Positions 10,617 to 20,276 of a DNA stretch of 64,000 bases are shown piece after piece. Numbering within the stretch: position 1 is the first letter of the stretch; each line of letters starts with the position of its first letter. The DNA is from Pseudomonas sp. StFLB209 (GTDB lineage Bacteria; Pseudomonadota; Gammaproteobacteria; Pseudomonadales; Pseudomonadaceae): NCBI RefSeq assembly GCF_000829415.1, contig NZ_AP014637.1:1104501-1168500 (forward strand), read 5' to 3'. The notes under the pieces were generated by a model. It did not search any database. It was not told the DNA's origin and saw only the letters and a list, made by a program, of their open reading frames with translations. The translations under genes and the position numbers were made by a program.

Positions 10617-10889
10617 GTGGCCAACTCACCTTCCGCCAAAAAACGTGCAAAACAGGCTGAGAAGCGTCGCAGCCACAACGCCAGCCTGCGTTCCATGGTT
10701 CGTACCTACATCAAGAATGTAGTTAAAGCCATTGACGCAAAAGACGCAGAAAAAGCACAAGTTGCTTACACTCTGGCTGTGCCTGTCATCGACCGTATGG
10801 CCGACAAAGGCATCATCCACAAGAACAAGGCTGCTCGTCATAAGAGCCGCCTGAACGGTCACATCAAGGCCCTGAAAGAAGCCGCCTGA
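10617..10889 (+). CDS. rpsT: 30S ribosomal protein S20
   Basis: A 90-aa basic protein, [21 protein letters not shown], that binds 16S rRNA early in 30S assembly. The start is GTG at 10617, six bases after the Shine-Dalgarno GAGGAGC; an in-frame TTG two codons upstream sits on the Shine-Dalgarno itself and is rejected. In E. coli rpsT also uses a non-AUG start (UUG) and is translationally autoregulated; a similar control here is an inference. It is a single-gene unit with its own promoter and a strong terminator. Confidence 0.97.
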   Translation: MANSPSAKKRAKQAEKRRSHNASLRSMVRTYIKNVVKAIDAKDAEKAQVAYTLAVPVIDRMADKGIIHKNKAARHKSRLNGHIKALKEAA

Positions 10890-10903
10890 TTGACCTGTTC
10901 TTG

Positions 10904-10932
10904 AAAAAACCGACCTGAGGGTCGGTTTTTTT
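10904..10932 (+). terminator. Rho-independent terminator of rpsT
   Basis: ACCGACC pairs with GGTCGGT around a TGAG loop, followed by a run of seven T and preceded by six A, so the stem can extend by A:U pairs. It starts 14 bases after the stop codon and may also act on the convergent binding-protein gene. Confidence 0.93.
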
Positions 10933-10945
10933 ATGCCCGCGTTTT

Positions 10946-11809
10946 CTATCTGCCCTGCATCAACTGTTGCAGCGGCGCGTACTCGGCATGACTGACCGGC
11001 GCCAGCCCAGACGCCCCCTGCGACTTCAGAAAGTCGCCCAGCACCGCCCTGTCGCCCAGCATTACCGAGCCAATAGCACGCTTCAACTCATCACACAGGC
11101 TGCCGCTAAAAACGTAGGGGTCGTAGTAAATCGGCTCTGAACGCCACAGCACACGCAAGCTGTCTTGCTGCATGCGCCCCTCGCGCAGATAGGCATCGGC
11201 GCGCACACTGGCCACGAACACCGCGTCAATGCGCTTGCCCAGCAACGCATCCAGGGATTTGTCGTGCGAGCCCGAGTAGCTCACCGAACCGAAAAACTGC
11301 GCAAGCGGCAGACCGGTCAGCCGGGCAAACTCGGCGTTCGGGATCAGGCTACCCGAGGTACTGACCGGATCACTCAAGGCGACCGTCTTGCCACGCAGCG
11401 CCTCAAGGCTGTCGAACTCGCTGGCACGCACCAACAACAGCGCCTGATAATGATGCCCCGGCGGCGTGAAATACCCGCCATCAATGGTCAGGCTGGCAAA
11501 CGGCTCGATACGCGGGTCACGACCATGCGCCAGGATATAAGAGGCCGGCCCCAGCCAGGCGATATCCACCCCGCCCGAGACGATCGCATCGACAACGCTC
11601 TCATAAGAAGAAGACGCGACGATCTCCACCGGCATGCTCAACTTCAGGCTCAACTGATCCAGCAACGGCCGGTACTCATGCAGCAGCACATCCATACCTT
11701 TCTTGGGTATGACCGCCACCCGCAAGCTCTTTTGCTGACACTGGGCATAAGCCTGCACAGTGAACAGCCAGAGCAGCAGCAACGTCGACACGACTCTTAT
11801 TCCACGCAT
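10946..11809 (-). CDS. PhnD-like periplasmic binding protein coupled to a GGDEF-EAL gene
   Basis: A 287-aa secreted protein: signal peptide MRGIRVVSTLLLLWLFTVQAYA, then a PhnD/SsuA-type binding fold (LRVAVIPKKGMDVLLHEYRPLLDQLS, VDAIVSGGVDIAWLGPASYILAH, LRGKTVALSDPVSTSGSLIPNAEF). Such proteins normally feed ABC transporters for phosphonate, phosphite or other anions, but no permease or ATPase gene is nearby. It starts 13 bases inside the upstream GGDEF-EAL gene, so the two are translationally coupled. I infer a sensory role: ligand-bound protein acting on the periplasmic domain of its partner. The ligand cannot be told from sequence. Confidence 0.85.
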   Translation of the reverse strand: MRGIRVVSTLLLLWLFTVQAYAQCQQKSLRVAVIPKKGMDVLLHEYRPLLDQLSLKLSMPVEIVASSSYESVVDAIVSGGVDIAWLGPASYILAHGRDPRIEPFASLTIDGGYFTPPGHHYQALLLVRASEFDSLEALRGKTVALSDPVSTSGSLIPNAEFARLTGLPLAQFFGSVSYSGSHDKSLDALLGKRIDAVFVASVRADAYLREGRMQQDSLRVLWRSEPIYYDPYVFSGSLCDELKRAIGSVMLGDRAVLGDFLKSQGASGLAPVSHAEYAPLQQLMQGR

Positions 11810-14112
11810 ACCTGCTCCGGCTCATCGACTAACGGCACGTACTCACTCAACTGCTGCAACGACAGCGGCCGGCTGAAGTAATAACCCTGGGCGAAATCGC
11901 AGCCCACCCGCTTCAGGTAAAGCATCTGCTCGCGGGTCTCCACCCCCTCCGCAACCACCTCAAGTCCCAGGCGCTTGGCCAGGATGAGGGTCGACGACAC
12001 AATCGGGCTGTCATCCATGACGCCCGACAAGGACGCAATCAGCGCACGATCAAGCTTCAACTTGGTCAATGGCAACGCTTGCAGGTGGGCAAACCCCGCA
12101 TAACCTTTGCCAAAGTCATCAAGACTGATATTCAAGCCTGCATCACGCAGACGACGAAGATGCTCGACCGCCAGGTTTTCGTCTTCCAGCACGGCCGTTT
12201 CGGTAATTTCCAGGTCAAGCCACTCAGGCTTCAGGGCATGCCTGTCGAGTTCATCAAGGACCCTCTGGCTAAAATCGGCCTGACGCAACTGAATGGCCGA
12301 CACATTGACCGCCAGACGAATCGGCTGCCCTCGCGCACACCACTGCGCCATCATTTCACAGGCAAGACGCAGCACTTCCCAGCCCAGCTCGACGATAAAA
12401 CCACTGCGCTCGGCCAATGCGATAAACCGATCCGGATAAAGCAACCCGAGCACCGGATGCTGCCAGCGCACCAACGCCTCACAACTGCTGAGCGAGATAT
12501 CATCCAGGCGCATCTGGGGCTGGTAATGAAGAATGAACTGCCGCCCCTGCAGCGCCTCGACGAAAGCCTGCTCCAACGCAAAACTTTCGCCCTCCTCGAC
12601 ATTCAGCGAGGCATCGAAGAACCGGTACTGGCCGCGCCCGGCCCGCTTGGCCAGATACATGGCTGCATCAGCAGCACGAATCAGCTCATCGACCGCCTGC
12701 CCATCACGCGGATACAGGCTTACTCCGACGCTGGGGCTGGTACTGAGCATATGCTCAGCCAGGCTGTAGGGTGCCGACAACTTCTGCACCAACGCACCCA
12801 CCCAGGCGTCTATCTGCCGCTCATTACGCTCACCGGCCAGCAGCACGACAAACTCATCACCACCAAAGCGCGAGGCTTCGTCTCCAGGCCCAAGCATCCA
12901 ACTGATCCGCCCGGCGACCGCCTGCAATAGCAAGTCGCCAATCTCGTGGCCCAGCGAATCATTGATCGACTTGAAACGGTCCATGTCGATAAACAGCACC
13001 GCCATCAACTGCCCCTTGCCCAGCGCCCGCATGGCGACCTTGAGCAACTGGCGGCGGTTGTGCAAACCACTGAGATGATCAGTGGCGGCCGCATGACTGC
13101 TACGCCGGTGTTCCTCTTCAAGCCGGGCAATCAACGCCTGATTGGCTTGCTGGACCTGCTGCAGAGCAACAAAGGCGTCCTGGCGCTTGCGCAGCAGGCG
13201 CAGCGTCCACAACAGGCAGCCCAGAAGCAGCAGCGTCATGCTCAGGTTCAGCCATAGCCGACCACGAAACGACTCACGCGAGGCGTGCAGGATTTCGTCG
13301 ACACCCTGGCTGACCACCACGGTAAAGCCGCGCTCCGGCAGGCGCACATACAGACTCTGGTAATGGCTTGGGCCAGCCTGCTGAAGCAGTTGCCCGGAAA
13401 GCTCCTGCACAGTGGCAAAGCCCGGCTCAAGCGCCCCGCCACCCACCACAACCCCACTGCTGTTGATGCGCAGCAACTCCTGACCCGCACCATCGAGCAA
13501 GCGCATCATGCCGCTGCGCCCCAGATCAATACGCTCGAACAATGCAGCCAGATAACCGATATCCAGTTGCACGACCAGAATGCGATTGAGCGTACCGTTT
13601 GCAGAGTCGACCAACGGCAACATGAATGGTAAGCGCCAACTGGGCAGCGAAGGCGCATCCTGCGCGCGGACAACGAGCGGCAACAGCGGCTTGAGCCCGT
13701 ATTGCATGGAATGGTCGGCCAATTGCTCAAGCCACAGCACCGGCAAGCGACTCGGTTCATCCATGTGACTGGCAGACAGCAGCCGCCCATCCAGGCCATA
13801 CAGGCTCATGCGCTTGAACACCGGGTCTTCGGCAAGCATGCGCACCAGCCCCTGCCGGCTATTGGCCGTGCCACCGAAATCGTCACGCACGACCTCACCA
13901 ATGACCTGGGCCCGATCGACCAGCTGGCGCAGATTCTGCCCGGCTATTGCAGCCAGATTCAGATGCTCTGCCGCCTTGGCAGCCAGCGCTTCATCAGCAG
14001 AGGAGGCTTGATGCTGAAAGTGCCGCACCCAGAGAAATGCCAGGGTCACAGCACAAAATGCCAGCAACAACAGCTGCAGAGAGCTGAGCGAGGAAAATGA
14101 CCTCCGGATCAC
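11797..14112 (-). CDS. Membrane GGDEF-EAL cyclic di-GMP enzyme with periplasmic sensor
   Basis: A 771-aa protein. Helix 1 is at about residues 11-29 (LQLLLLAFCAVTLAFLWV) and helix 2 at about 286-305 (LWLNLSMTLLLLGCLLWTL); between them lies a ~255-residue periplasmic region that looks like a Cache-type sensor. A GGDEF domain (about 335-500) has an intact FGGDEF near residue 418. An EAL domain (about 515-760) keeps EALVRW, LEITET and DDFGKGYAG (Lys instead of the usual Thr) and QGYYFSRP. Both synthesis and hydrolysis of c-di-GMP look chemically possible; EAL activity is the safer guess. The start is GTG, set inside an unusual leader structure. It is followed by an overlapping PhnD-like gene. 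Confidence 0.9.
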   Translation of the reverse strand: MIRRSFSSLSSLQLLLLAFCAVTLAFLWVRHFQHQASSADEALAAKAAEHLNLAAIAGQNLRQLVDRAQVIGEVVRDDFGGTANSRQGLVRMLAEDPVFKRMSLYGLDGRLLSASHMDEPSRLPVLWLEQLADHSMQYGLKPLLPLVVRAQDAPSLPSWRLPFMLPLVDSANGTLNRILVVQLDIGYLAALFERIDLGRSGMMRLLDGAGQELLRINSSGVVVGGGALEPGFATVQELSGQLLQQAGPSHYQSLYVRLPERGFTVVVSQGVDEILHASRESFRGRLWLNLSMTLLLLGCLLWTLRLLRKRQDAFVALQQVQQANQALIARLEEEHRRSSHAAATDHLSGLHNRRQLLKVAMRALGKGQLMAVLFIDMDRFKSINDSLGHEIGDLLLQAVAGRISWMLGPGDEASRFGGDEFVVLLAGERNERQIDAWVGALVQKLSAPYSLAEHMLSTSPSVGVSLYPRDGQAVDELIRAADAAMYLAKRAGRGQYRFFDASLNVEEGESFALEQAFVEALQGRQFILHYQPQMRLDDISLSSCEALVRWQHPVLGLLYPDRFIALAERSGFIVELGWEVLRLACEMMAQWCARGQPIRLAVNVSAIQLRQADFSQRVLDELDRHALKPEWLDLEITETAVLEDENLAVEHLRRLRDAGLNISLDDFGKGYAGFAHLQALPLTKLKLDRALIASLSGVMDDSPIVSSTLILAKRLGLEVVAEGVETREQMLYLKRVGCDFAQGYYFSRPLSLQQLSEYVPLVDEPEQVCVE

Positions 14113-14202
14113 TGCAAAACATCCATGCCCTGTAATACCGGCAATTTACTACTACGGCATTGCCAAATAATGACGGTTTTGCAGGGTCCGGAGATTGCCG
14201 GT
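14102..14202 (-). promoter_or_regulatory. Structured leader with two interleaved inverted repeats and a 5-codon uORF
   Basis: In message order there are four segments: A 14202-14194, B 14193-14176, C 14145-14137 and D 14120-14102. A pairs perfectly with C over 9 bp (ACCGGCAAT/ATTGCCGGT). B pairs with D over 16 bp with a small internal bulge (CTCCGGA and CTGCAAAAC halves). D contains the GTG start at 14112. A and B touch, so both stems together look sterically impossible, which suggests alternatives. A uORF (ATG at 14126, peptide MDVLQ) ends with TGA overlapping the GTG. Confidence 0.5.
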
Positions 14203-14220
14203 CAGGTCAGGTACAACCTG

Positions 14221-14706
14221 CTAAGGCTTTTCAGCCTCACGCCACGGCAGGATCGGAATCGCAGTCACCGCATTTTGCGGGCTGCCTTCGATAAGGCGGT
14301 CGCTGTAGACCAGATACACCAGCGTATTGCGCTTCTCGTCCAAAAAGCGCACCACCTGCATGGTCTTGAACACCAGCGAGGTACGCTCCTTGAACACCTC
14401 TTCACCATCCTTGAGCGGCAACTCGAAGCGGATCGGCCCGACCTGACGACAGGCAATCGACGCCTCGGCGCGGTCCTCTGCCAGCCCCAGACTGCCTTTG
14501 ACCCCACCGGTCTTGGCCCGCGACAAGTAGCAGGTCACGCCCTCGACCTTGGGATCGTCGAATGCCTCGACCACGATCCGGTCGTTGGCGCCGAGCAGTT
14601 TAAAAACCGTCGACACCTGACCAATCTCTTCAGCAGCAGCCTGCAAGGACCAGCCCAGCAGCGGCCAGGCCAGCAACAATCCGATTCCCAGCCTGAACAC
14701 GCGCAT
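14221..14706 (-). CDS. creA: CreA family protein
   Basis: A 161-aa exported protein of the CreA family (function unknown). It has an N-terminal signal sequence [25 protein letters not shown] and then the conserved region [42 protein letters not shown], with the two Cys of the family. I chose the ATG at 14706, which has GAGG six bases upstream; a GTG four codons earlier overlaps the proB stop. It lies directly after proB on the same strand, so it is probably co-transcribed with proB. No catalytic motif is recognisable. Confidence 0.9.
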   Translation of the reverse strand: MRVFRLGIGLLLAWPLLGWSLQAAAEEIGQVSTVFKLLGANDRIVVEAFDDPKVEGVTCYLSRAKTGGVKGSLGLAEDRAEASIACRQVGPIRFELPLKDGEEVFKERTSLVFKTMQVVRFLDEKRNTLVYLVYSDRLIEGSPQNAVTAIPILPWREAEKP

Positions 14707-14714
14707 GAACCACC

Positions 14715-15833
14715 TCACACCAGAATCAGATTGTCGCGATGTACCAACTCAGGCTCAGCCATGTAGCCCAACACCCGAACGATGGCATCAGACGATTGAC
14801 CGATGATCTTCTGCGCCTCGACGGCGCTGTAGTTGCTCAGCCCACGCGCCACTTCACGACCATCCGGCGCCACACAGACAACCATCTCGCCGCGCCGGAA
14901 ACTGCCCTGGACCAGCTTGACGCCGACCGGCAGCAAGCTCTTGTTATCCGAGGCCAGCGCGCTGACCGCGCCATCATCGAGCACCAGCGTGCCACGGGTC
15001 TGCAGATGCCCGGCCAGCCACTGCTTGCGCGCCGCAAGCATTTCGCGCTCCGGCGACAACAGGGTGCCGAGTTGCTCGCCGGCCTTGAGCCGCGCCAACA
15101 CCTGCTCAATGCGCCCACCGACGATCACGGTGTGCGCACCGGAACGCGCCGCCAGACGCGCAGCGCGCAGTTTGGTCTGCATACCGCCACGCCCCAGCGC
15201 ACCGCCTGTGCCACCGGCAACGGCGTCCAGCGCCGGATCATCGGCACGCGCCTCAAGAATCAGTTGGGCATCAGGGTTGTTACGCGGGTCGGCATCGAAC
15301 ATGCCGTCACGATCCGTCAGGATGACCAGCAGATCGGCCTCGACCAGGTTTGCCACCAACGCCGCCAGGGTGTCGTTGTCACCGAAGCGGATCTCATCGG
15401 TGACCACCGTGTCGTTCTCGTTGATGACCGGCACCACCCCCAGCTCGACCAGCGCACGCAAGGTGCTGCGGGCGTTGAGATAACGCTTGCGGTCCGACAG
15501 GTCGTCGTGGGTCAGAAGAATCTGCGCAGTGTGCCGGTCATGCTCGGCAAAGCTCGACTCCCAGGCCTGCACCAGCCCCATCTGGCCGATAGCCGCTGCC
15601 GCCTGCAGCTCATGCATGGCACTCGGTCGGGTCGTCCAGCCCAGACGGCTCATCCCGGCCGCCACCGCCCCGGAGGACACCAGCACCAGTTCGACGCCCG
15701 CCTCATGCAGCGCCACCATCTGTTCAACCCAGACACTCATTGCCGAGCGATCCAGGCCCTTGCCATCAGCAGTCAGCAAAGCACTGCCAATCTTCACGAC
15801 CCAGCGCCGGGCACCCGTCACTTTGCTGCGCAT
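14715..15833 (-). CDS. proB: Glutamate 5-kinase ProB
   Basis: A 372-aa kinase that phosphorylates glutamate in the first step of proline synthesis. The amino-acid kinase domain spans about residues 1-255 ([59 protein letters not shown]), and a C-terminal PUA domain follows (about 275-372). The third Met of an MMM-like start gives the family N-terminus [17 protein letters not shown]. It follows obg by about 100 bases with a hairpin between, as in P. aeruginosa. Confidence 0.97.
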   Translation of the reverse strand: MRSKVTGARRWVVKIGSALLTADGKGLDRSAMSVWVEQMVALHEAGVELVLVSSGAVAAGMSRLGWTTRPSAMHELQAAAAIGQMGLVQAWESSFAEHDRHTAQILLTHDDLSDRKRYLNARSTLRALVELGVVPVINENDTVVTDEIRFGDNDTLAALVANLVEADLLVILTDRDGMFDADPRNNPDAQLILEARADDPALDAVAGGTGGALGRGGMQTKLRAARLAARSGAHTVIVGGRIEQVLARLKAGEQLGTLLSPEREMLAARKQWLAGHLQTRGTLVLDDGAVSALASDNKSLLPVGVKLVQGSFRRGEMVVCVAPDGREVARGLSNYSAVEAQKIIGQSSDAIVRVLGYMAEPELVHRDNLILV

Positions 15834-15883
15834 CATCATCCAACCTTAGCCAGAGAGTTTTTCAATTCGGCTTTCAGGGCACG

Positions 15884-15907
15884 AAAACGCCGCTCGAAAG
15901 CGGCGTT
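15884..15907 (-). terminator. Hairpin terminator after obg
   Basis: AACGCCGCT and AGCGGCGTT form a perfect 9-bp stem with a tetraloop. On the minus strand the stem ends in a short T run (GTTTTCG), so it is a moderate terminator or attenuator between obg and proB. Confidence 0.6.
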
Positions 15908-15933
15908 AGTTTACTGCAAGTTACGACCCGCCA

Positions 15934-17199
<1,266 letters not shown>

Positions 17200-17207
17200 T
17201 CATAAGC

Positions 17208-17298
17208 CTCTTGCAAAAATAGCACTGCGACACCGATCAGAAAACGGCGAGCCGAAAGGCCCGTATCACAAGCGCCTGCAAAAACCGTTTTGCAAGAG
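17208..17298. repeat. Perfect 11-bp inverted repeat upstream of obg
   Basis: CTCTTGCAAAA at 17208-17218 is complementary to TTTTGCAAGAG at 17288-17298, with 69 bases between. It lies in the 204-base gap between rpmA and obg, before the rpmA terminator. Role unknown; it could fold in a readthrough transcript. Confidence 0.5.
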
Positions 17299-17317
17299 AC
17301 TCACCACCACCAAAACG

Positions 17318-17346
17318 AAAAAGCCCCGTCGCAGGACGGGGCTTTT
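17318..17346 (-). terminator. Terminator of rplU-rpmA
   Basis: AGCCCCGTC pairs with GACGGGGCT around a 4-base loop, flanked by A/T runs on both sides; on the minus strand the stem is followed by TTTTTCGTTTT. It lies 16 bases after the rpmA stop. Confidence 0.9.
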
Positions 17347-17361
17347 CATGCAACTGCGTGA

Positions 17362-17637
17362 TTACGCTACCGAGGCTTCAGCCTTCGGAACGATGCTCAC
17401 GTAACGACGACCGAAGGCGCCTTTGACTTCGAACTTCACAGTGCCTTCCACTTTCGCGAACAGGGTGTGGTCCTTGCCAATGCCAACGCCGTAGCCAGCG
17501 TGGAACTCGGTGCCGCGCTGACGAACGATGATGTTGCCCGGAATGATTGCCTGGCCGCCGTAGATTTTAACGCCAAGACGTTTACTTTCTGAGTCGCGAC
17601 CGTTGCGGGTACTACCGCCGGCTTTTTTGTGTGCCAT
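17362..17637 (-). CDS. rpmA: 50S ribosomal protein L27
   Basis: A 91-aa basic protein starting [24 protein letters not shown], whose N-terminal tail reaches the peptidyl transferase centre in the 50S subunit. The N-terminus begins directly with AHKK, so there is no Firmicutes-type cleaved extension. It lies 32 bases after rplU and is followed by a strong terminator. Confidence 0.98.
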   Translation of the reverse strand: MAHKKAGGSTRNGRDSESKRLGVKIYGGQAIIPGNIIVRQRGTEFHAGYGVGIGKDHTLFAKVEGTVKFEVKGAFGRRYVSIVPKAEASVA

Positions 17638-17669
17638 GAGTCAATTCTCCAAATGAGGATTAGGCTGGA

Positions 17670-17984
17670 TTACGCCTGAATACCGGTGATTTTGATCTCG
17701 GTGTACCACTGACGGTGGCCCTGGCGCTTCATGTGGTGCTTACGACGACGGAACTTGATGATACGAACCTTGTCGTGACGACCTTGCGAAACCACTTCGG
17801 CTACAACGGTAGCGCCAGCAACAACTGGAGCACCGATGGTGACGTCGTCACCGTTGCCGACCAGCAGAACGCGGTCGAAAGTAACGGATTCGCCAGTGGC
17901 GATTTCCAGTTTTTCAACTTTCAGGTATTCACCTGGGGCGACTTTGTACTGCTTGCCGCCGGTAACAATAACTGCGTAAGACAT
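17670..17984 (-). CDS. rplU: 50S ribosomal protein L21
   Basis: A 104-aa protein, [27 protein letters not shown], ending in the conserved [17 protein letters not shown] region. It binds 23S rRNA in the 50S subunit. It is the first gene of the rplU-rpmA unit and is divergent from ispB, as in most gammaproteobacteria. The length is the family norm. Confidence 0.98.
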   Translation of the reverse strand: MSYAVIVTGGKQYKVAPGEYLKVEKLEIATGESVTFDRVLLVGNGDDVTIGAPVVAGATVVAEVVSQGRHDKVRIIKFRRRKHHMKRQGHRQWYTEIKITGIQA

Positions 17985-18161
17985 GGTGTCTCTCCGAAAA
18001 TCCTGCTCACCCAGCTCTTTATAGGAATAGTGTCGGCTGGCATGGCTGCATCAGGCTGGAGACCTCGATGCAATTGCGTAAGGCAGGTAATGCCCAAGAA
18101 AGTAAGGGTGCGCGATTGTACGCAAGCGGTGATTAGCTTGCAAGGGCCGGGCTTGCATACC

Positions 18162-18190
18162 TTGACACACCTGTACCCGCAACCTAGCAT
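18162..18190 (+). promoter_or_regulatory. Sigma-70-like promoter of ispB
   Basis: A perfect TTGACA at 18162 is followed after 17 bases by TAGCAT at 18185. Transcription would begin near 18197, leaving a leader of about 26 bases before the chosen ATG. This argues against the upstream start codons at 18203-18205. Confidence 0.6.
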
Positions 18191-18222
18191 GCGGCGCAAC
18201 CTATGTGGAGCACCTGTCGCTG

Positions 18223-19191
18223 ATGCAACCCCAAGCCTTCTACCGCGCGGTGGCGGACGACTTTACTGCCGTTGACCTGATCATCAAGAAGCAACTGACG
18301 TCGCGTGTACCGCTGGTCTCGAAGATCGGCGACTATATTACCTCCGCCGGAGGCAAACGGCTGCGTCCGTTGCTGGTGTTGCTGGGCGGCAAAGCCCTGG
18401 GCCATCAAGGCGACGACCTGCGCCTGCTGGCCGCCACCATCGAATTTCTGCACACCGCCACCCTGCTGCATGACGATGTGGTCGACATGTCCGGCATGCG
18501 CCGTGGCCGCTCGACAGCCAATGCCCTGTGGGGCAACGCGCCGAGCGTGCTGGTCGGTGACTTCCTGTATTCGCGCTCGTTCGAAATGATGGTCGAACTG
18601 GGTTCGATGCCGGTCATGCAGATTCTCTCCAGAGCCACTCGGGTGATTGCCGAAGGTGAAGTGCTGCAGCTGTCGAAAGTACGCGACGCCAGCACCACTG
18701 AAGAAATCTACATGGAAGTGATCCGCGGCAAGACCGCCATGCTGTTCGAAGCATCGACCCACAGTGCAGCAGCCCTGTGCGGCGCCAGTGCCGAACAGAG
18801 TGAAGCGCTGCGCACCTTCGGCGACCATCTGGGCGTGGCATTCCAACTGGTGGACGACCTGCTCGACTACCGTGGCGACGCCGAAACCCTGGGCAAGAAC
18901 GTTGGCGACGACCTCGCTGAAGGCAAGCCGACCCTGCCGCTGATCTACACCATGCGTGAAGGCACCGCCGAACAGGCAGCCCTGGTTCGCCAGGCCATTC
19001 AGAAAGGCGGCCTGGAAGACCTCGAAAGCATCCGTAATGCCGTAGAAAGCGCAGGCGCCCTGGACTACACCGCGCAACTGGCGCGCGACTACGCAGCCCG
19101 CGCCATCGCCTGCCTGGAAGCCTTGCCGCCCAGCGAGTACCGCGATGCGCTGGTTGAACTCAGCGAGTTCGCTGTCGCGCGTACCCACTGA
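18223..19191 (+). CDS. ispB: Octaprenyl/solanesyl diphosphate synthase
   Basis: A 322-aa trans-isoprenyl diphosphate synthase that makes the side chain of ubiquinone (nonaprenyl in most pseudomonads). The two Asp-rich motifs are visible: LLHDDVVDMSGMRRG and FQLVDDLLDYRGD. The start MQPQAFYRAVADDF is preferred over an upstream GTG because of the promoter position and the known Pseudomonas N-terminus. It is divergent from rplU and has its own terminator, so it is a single-gene unit. Confidence 0.96.
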   Translation: MQPQAFYRAVADDFTAVDLIIKKQLTSRVPLVSKIGDYITSAGGKRLRPLLVLLGGKALGHQGDDLRLLAATIEFLHTATLLHDDVVDMSGMRRGRSTANALWGNAPSVLVGDFLYSRSFEMMVELGSMPVMQILSRATRVIAEGEVLQLSKVRDASTTEEIYMEVIRGKTAMLFEASTHSAAALCGASAEQSEALRTFGDHLGVAFQLVDDLLDYRGDAETLGKNVGDDLAEGKPTLPLIYTMREGTAEQAALVRQAIQKGGLEDLESIRNAVESAGALDYTAQLARDYAARAIACLEALPPSEYRDALVELSEFAVARTH

Positions 19192-19212
19192 CCGTCAGCA
19201 CGTACCACCAAG

Positions 19213-19238
19213 AGCCCGTCCTTGTGACGGGCTTTTTA
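19213..19238 (+). terminator. Terminator of ispB
   Basis: AGCCCGTC pairs with GACGGGCT around CTTGT and is followed by TTTTATT. It begins about 20 bases after the ispB stop. Confidence 0.92.
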
Positions 19239-19267
19239 TTGCCCGGCGTCAACCGCTCGACAGAAAA

Positions 19268-19320
19268 TGCGAATTAATCTCAATAGAGGCTTGCTATTAT
19301 CGTAATAGGAATTATTCTCA
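19268..19320 (+). promoter_or_regulatory. Two Fur-like operators before a small gene
   Basis: TGCGAATTAATCTCA (19268-19282) and TAGGAATTATTCTCA (19306-19320) each match about 10 of 14 defined positions of the 7-1-7 Fur consensus TGATAATNATTATCA. A possible -10 TATTAT (19295-19300) lies between them, so bound Fur would cover the promoter. Called by eye, without a matrix score. Confidence 0.6.
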
Positions 19321-19344
19321 CCTCATCGGAACAGGAGATGGAAT

Positions 19345-19593
19345 ATGACTTATTTGATCGATGCATGGCTGGATCGCCCGCACCCTTACCTGCGGATTCT
19401 TCATCGCGAGACAGGTGAAGTCTGCGCCGTACTGGAACAGGACGCTCTGGAAGAGTTACGTGAACAAGGTGATCTGGACGTCAATGTCCTCAACTCCAGC
19501 GAGCCGGTGGTGCTCAAGGAGCTGGTGCGAAACCTGTTTCTGTTTTGCTATGCGCGAGCGTTGCGCCCGATGGGTGAGTTTGGAACGGCGTGA
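19345..19593 (+). CDS. Small conserved protein, probably iron-regulated
   Basis: An 82-aa soluble acidic protein (MTYLIDAWLDRPHPYLRILHRETGEVCAVLEQDALEELREQGDLD) with no domain I recognise. It has one Cys in GEVCAVL and one in FLFCYARALRP. A good Shine-Dalgarno (CAGGAG) precedes the ATG. It corresponds by position to PA4570 of P. aeruginosa, which I recall, without being able to check, as responding to iron starvation. The two Fur-like boxes upstream fit that. Function unknown; a small helper expressed at low iron is a reasonable guess only. Confidence 0.8.
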   Translation: MTYLIDAWLDRPHPYLRILHRETGEVCAVLEQDALEELREQGDLDVNVLNSSEPVVLKELVRNLFLFCYARALRPMGEFGTA

Positions 19594-19612
19594 TTAAACT
19601 TGACACGCCTGG

Positions 19613-19645
19613 CTGCTGAACGAGCCGCAACGGCGCGTTCAGCAG
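19613..19645. terminator. Nested hairpin between convergent genes
   Basis: CTGCTGAACG pairs with CGTTCAGCAG (10 bp), and inside it GCCG pairs with CGGC around CAA. There is no clear T run. It lies between the stops of the small gene and fklB and may end transcripts from both sides. Confidence 0.5.
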
Positions 19646-19658
19646 ACTCGGCAACGGC

Positions 19659-20276
19659 TTACAGCACAGCCAGCAGCTCGACGTCGAACACCAGCACGCT
19701 GTGCGGCGGGATGCTGCCCACGCCTTGCGCGCCGTAGGCCAGTTCGCTCGGCACGTACAGGCGCCATTTGCTGCCGGTACCCATCAGTTGCAGGGCCTCG
19801 GTCCAGCCAGCGATCACGCCGCCCACCGGGAATTCGGCCGGCTCACCACGATCGTAGGAGCTGTCGAATACAGTGCCGTCGATCAGGGTGCCGTGGTAGT
19901 GCGTACGCACCTGGTCTTCACGGGTCGGCTTGGCGCCATCACCCGCTGTCAGCACTTCGAATTGCAGGCCCGACGCCAGAGTGGTCACGCCTTCACGCTT
20001 GGCGTTCTCGGCCAGGTAGGCGACGCCAGCGGCGGCGGCTTTTTCGGCCTTGGCAGCCGCTTCAGCCTGCATGACTTCACGAATCGCCTTGAACGCCGAG
20101 GACAGCTCTTCCTGACCCACACGGCTTGGCTGGTTGTTGAAGGCGTCGGTCAGGCCGGTGATGATGGCTTGCAGATCCACACCTGGCGGCGGGTTGTCGC
20201 GCAGTTGATCGCCCAACTGGCGGCCAATGCCGTAGCTGACGCGGGTTTCGTCGGTAGACAGATTGACTTCGGACAT
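19659..20276 (-). CDS. fklB: FKBP-type peptidyl-prolyl isomerase FklB
   Basis: A 205-aa two-domain FKBP. The N-terminal dimerisation domain (about 1-95, MSEVNLSTDETRVSYGIGRQLGDQL) is helical with an Ala/Glu/Lys-rich linker, and the catalytic FKBP domain follows (VRTHYHGTLIDGTVFDSSYDRGEPAEFPVGGVIAGWTEAL...YGAQGVGSIPPHSVLVFDVELL). There is no signal peptide at the chosen start, which has GGAG just upstream, so the protein is cytoplasmic like E. coli FklB. A longer frame to 20438 is rejected. Family role: proline isomerase and folding helper. Confidence 0.94.
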   Translation of the reverse strand: MSEVNLSTDETRVSYGIGRQLGDQLRDNPPPGVDLQAIITGLTDAFNNQPSRVGQEELSSAFKAIREVMQAEAAAKAEKAAAAGVAYLAENAKREGVTTLASGLQFEVLTAGDGAKPTREDQVRTHYHGTLIDGTVFDSSYDRGEPAEFPVGGVIAGWTEALQLMGTGSKWRLYVPSELAYGAQGVGSIPPHSVLVFDVELLAVL

